Shown here piece after piece: positions 6,200 to 10,042 of a stretch of 10,042 nt of DNA. The stretch covers positions 1 through 10,042 of the forward strand of contig MHDO01000075.1 in the NCBI GenBank assembly GCA_001805005.1, given 5' to 3'. The number at the start of each line of letters is the position of its first letter. Position 1 is the stretch's first letter. The notes under the pieces are model-generated. The model saw nothing but the letters and a program-made list of their open reading frames with translations. It ran no database searches and had not been told where the DNA came from. Both the position numbers and the translations under genes were made by a program. This DNA comes from Nitrospinae bacterium RIFCSPLOWO2_12_39_16 (lineage in GTDB: Bacteria > Nitrospinota > Nitrospinia > UBA9942).

Positions 6200-7464
6200 T
6201 AAATTGCCTTTTCCAATTTCTCTCTTCTATGTTCCCTTGGCATATGGACAAATCCAAAGTTTCTGTCCAATAATTTATCTTTAAAAGCTGTTACAGGTTT
6301 CTGCTCCTTAATAAGCCCTGTCAGTATCCCCGCCCTGTCAACATCATCCCCTACTAATATGGCACCTACAAGCCTTTCATTTTTAATAATTATCCTTTTG
6401 TAGTTTCCATTTTTTGCATCATTTTTTATGAGTGATTCATATCCCTCACCCCTTGGGTCAATAATACCAAGAGAAATCGTGGGGGCTCCGGGGAATTCAA
6501 TGGAGTTCATGGGGAATCCGCCTTTGTAAACCAAAGTCCCCCCTGACATATTATCGCCGGCAATTGAGCCCTGTCTGTATGCAAGCGGCCATATAGGTAT
6601 TGGCATCTTCTCGTTTGTAAGCATATTGAGCGCCTCCACTACATCACCTGCAGCATAGACTCCTTTTATATTTGTCTCCATCCTTTCATCTACAACAATC
6701 CCTCTATTTATCTTTATACCGCTCTCTTTTATAAATCCTGTATTTGGTATAACACCAATTGCAACAATCACTAAATCGCATTTAATCTTTTTCTTATCCC
6801 TTAGGACAACACCAGTGGCAACATTACCCTTGCCTGTAATTTCAACCACCTCATTATTTGTTATTACCTCAACACCTGCCTCCTCCATCTTCCTCTGGAC
6901 AATCCTTGATGCATCCTTATCCAGAGCCCTGCTTAAAACCTCAGGTGCAAGCTCAACAACTGTAACATCAATACCTATTGCATTAAGCCCCTCAATTGCC
7001 TTTAGCCCAATCATCCCTGCACCGATGACCACTACCTTCTGAACCTTCTTTGATATTTTTATTATCTCTTCAGCGTCACTCCATTTTGTAAATGTATAAA
7101 CATTCTTTCTATCTTTACCCTTAATAGGCGGGACAAATGGGGTTCCCCCTGTGGCAATCAGAAGTTTGTCATAATCTATCTTTTTCTTGTCTTCAAGTAT
7201 GACCTGTTTTTTCTTTGTATCTACACCCGTTACCCTTTTATTGAAAACAGTCTCTACATTATTTTCTTTGTAAAAGTTCTCATCCCTGTAATACATCTTA
7301 TCTTCTTTTGTATGCCCTGCGAGGAGATAAGAGATTAAAGGGCGGGAATATACATGATGAGGCTCATCAGAGATAATGGTTATGGGATTCCCCTTATCAT
7401 TTCTCCTGATTGCCTCTACAGCCCCTACTGCTGCCGCTGAATTTCCAATAATTAAATATTTCAT
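6199..7464 (-). CDS. NAD(P)/FAD-dependent oxidoreductase (NADH oxidase / nitrite reductase flavin-domain type)
   Basis: A 421-residue two-dinucleotide-fold flavoprotein. The FAD site is at the N-terminus (YLIIGNSAAAVGAVEAIR, 3-20), the NAD(P) site at VVVIGAGMIGLKAIEGL (144-160), and the second FAD motif at GVYAAGDV (268-275). The overall layout resembles rubredoxin reductases, NADH oxidases and the flavin domain of NirB. Such enzymes pass electrons from NAD(P)H to an iron-sulfur partner. The gene sits between the ferredoxin and the glutaminase genes, so it most likely feeds the glutamate synthase core through that ferredoxin in place of a canonical GltD; this role is inferred. I chose the ATG at 7464. 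An in-frame GTG at 7488 would add eight residues but starts inside the intergenic repeat. No Shine-Dalgarno is visible (AATAATT before ATG). Confidence 0.9.
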   Translation of the reverse strand: MKYLIIGNSAAAVGAVEAIRRNDKGNPITIISDEPHHVYSRPLISYLLAGHTKEDKMYYRDENFYKENNVETVFNKRVTGVDTKKKQVILEDKKKIDYDKLLIATGGTPFVPPIKGKDRKNVYTFTKWSDAEEIIKISKKVQKVVVIGAGMIGLKAIEGLNAIGIDVTVVELAPEVLSRALDKDASRIVQRKMEEAGVEVITNNEVVEITGKGNVATGVVLRDKKKIKCDLVIVAIGVIPNTGFIKESGIKINRGIVVDERMETNIKGVYAAGDVVEALNMLTNEKMPIPIWPLAYRQGSIAGDNMSGGTLVYKGGFPMNSIEFPGAPTISLGIIDPRGEGYESLIKNDAKNGNYKRIIIKNERLVGAILVGDDVDRAGILTGLIKEQKPVTAFKDKLLDRNFGFVHMPREHRREKLEKAI

Positions 7465-7473
7465 AATTATTTG

Positions 7474-7530
7474 GCCACGGACTTTCACTGACTAAAATAT
7501 ATTTCTTTTAAGTCTGTGTTTGTCTGTGGC
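7474..7530. repeat. Intergenic dyad repeat, copy 3 (GCCACAGACT family)
   Basis: The left arm GCCACGGACTTTCACTGACT (7474-7493) and right arm AAGTCTGTGTTTGTCTGTGG (7510-7529, then C) enclose a short AT-rich centre. It shares the ACTTTCAC..G.CTAAAATAT side with copy 1 and fills the gap between the ferredoxin and oxidoreductase genes. Confidence 0.85.
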
Positions 7531-7534
7531 TGAA

Positions 7535-8017
7535 TTATCTTTCCTCATGCGCCAATGCCTTGTTGGGGCATGCCTCAACACATGCAGGTATGCTCCTGTC
7601 AGGACAGAGGTCGCACTTGGAAGACAGCTTTATCTTTATTTCTTGCCCCTTGCCCCTTGCCCCTTGCCCCTCTCCTATATACTGGTTTCTTTTTATTACA
7701 CCAAATGGACATGCCATTATGCACATCCAGCACCCCACACACTTTGGTTCATTTACAATAACCCTACCATCAGGCTTCCTGTGCATTGCACTTGTAAAAC
7801 ATGCCTCTATACACGGGGCATCTGAACAGTGGCGGCACATTACAGAGACAGATAACCCCGGGAATATCTCTTCTACCAAGGTTCTTGATAGAGGAGTAGG
7901 ATTCTCCTTCTTATATGCCTTTAATGTGTCTTTGGATTTTGAATGCTCTGTAATACAGGCAACCTCACAGAGCCTGCAAGCCATACATGCTTCTTCTTTT
8001 GGATAAACGATCTTCAT
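7535..8017 (-). CDS. Four-cluster [4Fe-4S] ferredoxin subunit (HycB/CooF/DmsB type)
   Basis: This 160-residue protein carries sixteen cysteines in four groups, typical of electron-transfer subunits with four [4Fe-4S] clusters: Cys11/14/17/21, Cys61/64/69/73, Cys93/96/99/103 and Cys135/138/146/150. No signal peptide is present, so it is cytosolic. It lies between the FMN synthase core and the flavin oxidoreductase genes and probably shuttles electrons between them. Residues 116-125 (EGQGARGKGQ), in the loop before the last cysteine group, are encoded by a perfect heptamer array and look like an insertion; relatives usually have a short hydrophilic loop here. The array is 28 bases and the frame is intact. 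The ATG at 8017 is preceded by AT-rich repeat sequence and no Shine-Dalgarno. Confidence 0.93.
   Translation of the reverse strand: MKIVYPKEEACMACRLCEVACITEHSKSKDTLKAYKKENPTPLSRTLVEEIFPGLSVSVMCRHCSDAPCIEACFTSAMHRKPDGRVIVNEPKCVGCWMCIMACPFGVIKRNQYIGEGQGARGKGQEIKIKLSSKCDLCPDRSIPACVEACPNKALAHEER
7643..7670. repeat. TTGCCCC heptamer array (four perfect copies) inside the ferredoxin gene
   Basis: Four uninterrupted 7-base units (GGGGCAA on the coding strand) are translated as a glycine/glutamine/arginine/lysine-rich loop. Gain or loss of one unit changes length by 7 bases and would shift the frame before the last cysteine group. Gain or loss of three units would keep it. Confidence 0.95.
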
Positions 8018-8023
8018 AAATAA

Positions 8024-8101
8024 ATTGACTATTGAATATTGAAAATTGACAATTTAAAGGAATATTTTTTAATATTCAATCTGCAATCGTCAATCTTCAA
8101 T
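8024..8101. repeat. ATTGANN heptamer dyad between the synthase and ferredoxin genes
   Basis: The left side holds five 7-base units in register from 8024 to 8058 (ATTGACT, ATTGAAT, ATTGAAA, ATTGACA, ATTTAAA). The right side holds four complementary NNNCAAT units from 8074 to 8101. The centre is a perfect hairpin, GAATATT-TTTT-AATATTC (8060-8077). The element fills nearly all of the 86-base gap. Confidence 0.85.
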
Positions 8102-8103
8102 TA

Positions 8104-9627
8104 TTACATTCCTTCCCCTGCATGTTTCAGCCCGAGTATTTTTAGTTCCCTGTCAGTAAGACCCATGCCTCTCAGTCTTTCCCTGTTGCCCCTCAGGCTC
8201 TCAATGGCATTTAATCCCATGCCGCCGAGCATCTCCTTTATCTCCCTGCTCCATGCTGTAAGCAGATTTACCAATTTTTCTGCGGCAAGCTCGGGATTCT
8301 GCCTCCTTGCAAGATATGGGTCATTTGTTGTAATACCCCATGCGCATTTGCCTAAATAACACTTCTGGCAGACTGTGCAGCCTATGGCAACAAGTGCAGA
8401 AGTGGCTATATATACTGCATCTGCACCGAGTGCAATAGCCTTTACAACATCGGCAGAATTTCTTATGCCGCCTGCTACCACTATAGATGCCCAGTTCCTT
8501 ATCCCCTCATCTCTGAGCCTCTGGTCAACCTGAGCAAGTGCAAGCTCTGTTGGTATTCCAACACTATCCCTTATCATAACTGGAGCGGCGCCAGTTGAAC
8601 CCCTTATACCGTCTAATGCAACAATATCAGCACCCGCCCTTACAATACCGCTGGCAATGGCTGCGGCATTGTGGACAGCCGCAATCTTTACAGAGATAGG
8701 CTTTTCATAATTTGTCGCCTCTTTCAATGCGTATATTAACTGTCTTAAATCCTCAATTGAATATATGTCATGGTGAGGTGCAGGGGAGAGTGCATCAGAG
8801 CCTACAGGTATCATTCTTGTCTTTGATACCTCTTCTGTAACCTTTTCTCCGGGGAGATGTCCGCCTATGCCAGGTTTTGCACCCTGACCAATCTTAATCT
8901 CTACTGCTGCAGAAACTCCAAGGTAATCAAGGTGGACACCGAATCTTCCCGACGCTACCTGAACGATTGTATTCTTTCCGTATTTATATAAATTTTTATG
9001 TAGTCCGCCCTCACCTGTGTTGTAATATGTCCCCATCTTTTCCGCTGCCATTGCAAGAGCCTCACAGACATTGTAATTGATGGCACCATAAGACATGGCA
9101 GAGAACATTATCGGGATATTCAGCTCAATCTGCGGAGCCAACTTTGTCTTTAGTGTTATGCCCTTTTTTGTATCTTCTATTTCAATTGAATCAGGTTTTC
9201 TGCCGAGATAGGTCTTTAATTCCATCGGCTCCCTTAGAGGGTCAATGGATGGATTTGTTACCTGACTTGCATCAACAAATATATGGTCCCAGTAGATGCG
9301 ATGGGGTCTGTCCGACCCCATCCCTGTTAAGAGTATCCCGCCTGTGTTTGCCTGCTTGTTTACATTTCTTATTGCCCATGAATTCCAGTTTGCATTTTCT
9401 TTGAAATTCTCACCTACCCTTTTTATTGTTATACAGTCGGTAGGGCAGTAGGTATCGCACCTGTGACAGCCAACACAATTTGCATCAATATTAAAAATCC
9501 TGTCCTCTTCAGCATTATAAAATGTAGAATTATAGGAGCACTGGCGGACACAGACCTGACATCTGATACACCTCTCATCATCCCTCTCAACCTTAAATTC
9601 GTAATATGTAGGCGTCTTGTATAGCAT
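8104..9627 (-). CDS. Glutamate synthase FMN/Fe-S core (GltB domain 2) with N-terminal ferredoxin domain, archaeal type
   Basis: This 507-residue protein is the catalytic core that reduces 2-oxoglutarate plus ammonia to glutamate. Two [4Fe-4S] motifs lie at the N-terminus (Cys20/23/26/30 and Cys51/54/57/61), as in archaeal-type proteins; ordinary bacterial GltB lacks them. The FMN barrel covers about 165-430, with the GEGGL (206-210), KIGQGAKPGIGGHLPG (245-260) and LDGIRGSTGAAP (338-349) motifs. Near the C-terminus, Cys417, Cys423 and Cys428 have the C-x5-C-x4-C spacing of the [3Fe-4S] cluster of glutamate synthase, with an additional Cys420 between. It is the first gene of the minus-strand cluster and lies just downstream of a sigma-54-like promoter. 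No Shine-Dalgarno is seen before the ATG. Some relatives in this family are not proven glutamate synthases, but the nearby glutaminase and GXGXG genes support the role. Confidence 0.93.
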   Translation of the reverse strand: MLYKTPTYYEFKVERDDERCIRCQVCVRQCSYNSTFYNAEEDRIFNIDANCVGCHRCDTYCPTDCITIKRVGENFKENANWNSWAIRNVNKQANTGGILLTGMGSDRPHRIYWDHIFVDASQVTNPSIDPLREPMELKTYLGRKPDSIEIEDTKKGITLKTKLAPQIELNIPIMFSAMSYGAINYNVCEALAMAAEKMGTYYNTGEGGLHKNLYKYGKNTIVQVASGRFGVHLDYLGVSAAVEIKIGQGAKPGIGGHLPGEKVTEEVSKTRMIPVGSDALSPAPHHDIYSIEDLRQLIYALKEATNYEKPISVKIAAVHNAAAIASGIVRAGADIVALDGIRGSTGAAPVMIRDSVGIPTELALAQVDQRLRDEGIRNWASIVVAGGIRNSADVVKAIALGADAVYIATSALVAIGCTVCQKCYLGKCAWGITTNDPYLARRQNPELAAEKLVNLLTAWSREIKEMLGGMGLNAIESLRGNRERLRGMGLTDRELKILGLKHAGEGM

Positions 9628-9644
9628 GGCAATTGGTAATATAA

Positions 9645-9661
9645 AGCAAGAGATATGCCAA
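9645..9661 (-). promoter_or_regulatory. Sigma-54 (-24/-12) promoter for the glutamate synthase cluster
   Basis: Read on minus, TTGGCATATCTCTTGCT matches the consensus TTGGCACG-N4-TTGCT at every position except the two after TTGGCA. The GG and GC elements are separated by the required 10 bases. Transcription would start near 9634, only about 7 bases before the ATG at 9627. An NtrC-type activator is encoded in the same cluster, which makes the site credible. Confidence 0.65.
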
Positions 9662-9707
9662 TATTAAAGCTTATGTTTTTCAAACTGTTATAAACCAAGA
9701 ACAGGTA

Positions 9708-9730
9708 ATAGTATATAATATTAATACTAT
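9708..9730. promoter_or_regulatory. AT-rich inverted repeat, candidate activator site 1
   Basis: ATAGTAT (9708-9714) and ATACTAT (9724-9730) form a perfect 7-base dyad with a 9-base spacer. It is centred about 85 bases upstream of the predicted sigma-54 start, a usual distance for an enhancer-binding protein. It does not resemble the enteric NtrC site, and the region is so AT-rich that chance dyads are possible. Confidence 0.35.
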
Positions 9731-9739
9731 AGTGTATAT

Positions 9740-9759
9740 GTTAAGTATATATTATTAAC
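9740..9759. promoter_or_regulatory. AT-rich inverted repeat, candidate activator site 2
   Basis: GTTAA (9740-9744) and TTAAC (9755-9759) flank a partly symmetric TATATA-rich centre. The centre is about 115 bases upstream of the predicted sigma-54 start and 30 bases (about three helical turns) from the first dyad, so two dimers could bind the same face. The support is positional only. Confidence 0.3.
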
Positions 9760-9823
9760 CTATATAATGCACGAACGATTTAGATAAGACCTTATGTTCA
9801 TGTGTAGGAAATCATAAAAACTT

Positions 9824-9884
9824 GACAGGATTAACAGGATTTAAAAAAGATAAAAGTAATCCTGTTTTATCCTGTATATCCTGT
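9824..9884. repeat. ATCCTGT dyad repeat
   Basis: Two ACAGGAT units (9825-9831 and 9834-9840, about 9-base period) face three ATCCTGT units (9859-9865, 9869-9875 and 9878-9884) across an A-rich centre. The outer ends GACAGGAT and ATCCTGTC are perfect complements. From memory, ATCCTGT/ACAGGAT repeats of this kind are scattered between genes in many environmental bacterial genomes, so this is probably one copy of a dispersed family. Confidence 0.85.
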
Positions 9885-9921
9885 CTAAAATTAGGTTTTT
9901 GTTCTTTTGTATATTTTATAT

Positions 9922-9951
9922 TTGACGGTTATGGATTTCATGGGTTACTAT
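9922..9951 (+). promoter_or_regulatory. Possible sigma-70 promoter for the purM-like gene
   Basis: TTGACG (9922-9927), an 18-base spacer and TACTAT (9946-9951) give five of six and four of six matches to the -35 and -10 consensus. The predicted start would be near 9958, leaving a leader of about 60 bases that includes the hairpin at 9967-9995. The -10 box is weak. Confidence 0.35.
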
Positions 9952-9966
9952 TTGAGTGTTCAAGGG

Positions 9967-10002
9967 TTAGTGGTCAGTTGCTCACTGTTCACTAATCACT
10001 TT
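9967..10002. repeat. TTAGTG/CACTAA hairpin with TCACTNN heptamers in the purM-like leader
   Basis: TTAGTGGTCAGT (9967-9978) pairs with ACTGTTCACTAA (9984-9995) at 10 of 12 positions with a 5-base loop. The right side also reads as three 7-base units, TCACTGT, TCACTAA and TCACTTT (9982-10002). It ends seven bases before the Shine-Dalgarno, so it could affect translation. Its words resemble the kinase/regulator spacer at 2981-3035, which also contains TTAGTG-TCAGT. Confidence 0.6.
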
Positions 10003-10008
10003 ATTCTC

Positions 10009-10013
10009 GGAGG
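10009..10013 (+). promoter_or_regulatory. Shine-Dalgarno site of the purM-like gene
   Basis: GGAGG lies five bases before the ATG at 10019 and supports that codon as a true start. Confidence 0.8.
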
Positions 10014-10018
10014 TTTTG

Positions 10019-10042
10019 ATGAGTGGTATTACTTATAAAGAT
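10019..10042 (+). CDS. purM: Start of a gene resembling purM (AIR synthetase), 3' partial
   Basis: Only eight codons are visible, MSGITYKD. The start is well supported by GGAGG five bases upstream. Phosphoribosylformylglycinamidine cyclo-ligases, which make aminoimidazole ribotide in purine synthesis, commonly begin with a short lead followed by TYKDAGVDI, so the visible residues fit that family. Eight residues cannot prove it, and the window ends before any further motif. A purine gene next to glutamate and glutamine metabolism would be plausible, since purine synthesis consumes glutamine, but the two transcription units are divergent and their promoters look different. Confidence 0.5.

Larger units (their letters stand above)
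9628..10018. other. 391-base divergent intergenic region
   Basis: It separates the minus-strand glutamate synthase cluster from the plus-strand purM-like gene. From left to right it holds a sigma-54-like promoter (minus), two AT-rich dyads, a stretch at about 9760-9823 in which I see nothing clear, an ATCCTGT-type dyad repeat, a possible sigma-70 promoter (plus), a TTAGTG/CACTAA hairpin with heptamers, and a strong Shine-Dalgarno. No credible coding frame was seen. Confidence 0.7.

Noticed and set aside
7462..7488. In-frame GTG at 7488 as the start of the flavin oxidoreductase
   Set aside because: It also falls inside a repeat copy. The ATG at 7464 gives the usual MKYLIIGNSAA flavoprotein N-terminus.
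4930..7530. Rho-independent terminators at the three GCCACAG dyads
   Set aside because: The stems are imperfect, have long AT-rich loops, and lack a T-run directly after the 3' arm on the transcribed strand.
7520..8006. Plus-strand frames of 101 and 148 codons opposite the ferredoxin gene
   Set aside because: The minus-strand frame has all sixteen cluster cysteines; the plus frames are low-complexity, with heptamer-derived Leu/Pro/Cys stretches.
9823..9852. TTGACA at 9823 as a promoter -35 box
   Set aside because: No acceptable -10 box follows at 16-18 bases, and the hexamer is part of the ATCCTGT repeat.

Overview
The window suggests an anaerobic or microaerophilic bacterium with moderately low GC, an archaeal-type (split) glutamate synthase, iron-sulfur-rich redox enzymes and sigma-54/NtrBC-style control. 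The gene content would fit Nitrospirota, Desulfobacterota-like or Thermotoga-like lineages, but no rRNA or other taxonomic marker is present, so no assignment is made.

Layout. Plus strand, 1-911: the 3' part of a GltD-like FAD/NAD(P) oxidoreductase with a C-terminal double [4Fe-4S] ferredoxin domain. Plus strand, 959-1570: an exported cyclophilin-type prolyl isomerase. Minus strand, 9627 down to 1575: one long co-directional cluster of seven genes. In transcription order it holds the FMN/ferredoxin synthase core of glutamate synthase, a ferredoxin with sixteen cluster cysteines, an NAD(P)/FAD oxidoreductase, the class II glutaminase domain, the GXGXG domain, an NtrB-like PAS histidine kinase and an NtrC-like sigma-54 activator. 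The cyclophilin and ntrC-like genes converge with 4 bases between them. A 391-base divergent intergenic region (9628-10018) separates this cluster from a plus-strand gene that begins at 10019; its eight visible codons resemble the start of purM.

How the genes work together. The three domains that are fused in ordinary bacterial GltB (glutaminase, FMN synthase, GXGXG) are separate genes here, interleaved with a ferredoxin and a flavin oxidoreductase that probably deliver electrons. The glutaminase would release ammonia from glutamine, the FMN/Fe-S core would use it to reduce 2-oxoglutarate to glutamate, and the NtrBC-like pair is placed to control the cluster. A good sigma-54 -24/-12 promoter (9645-9661, minus) lies directly upstream of the first gene, with two AT-rich dyads at roughly -85 and -115 that could be enhancer sites. 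This makes an autoregulated nitrogen-assimilation operon a reasonable hypothesis. Split glutamate synthases are known in archaea and some bacteria, so the enzyme itself is not new.

The most unusual aspect is the DNA between the genes. Every junction in the minus-strand cluster carries a short dyad or tandem repeat built from 7- to 10-base units. Three junctions share one family (GCCACAGACT-type arms). Others consist of heptamers of unrelated sequence (GCTCATA, GCTATCA, ATTGANN, TCACTNN). One perfect heptamer array (TTGCCCC x4) lies in frame inside the ferredoxin gene. The repeats reach into the genes and supply several stop codons and one start codon, and most genes in the cluster lack a Shine-Dalgarno sequence, unlike the two plus-strand genes with visible starts.
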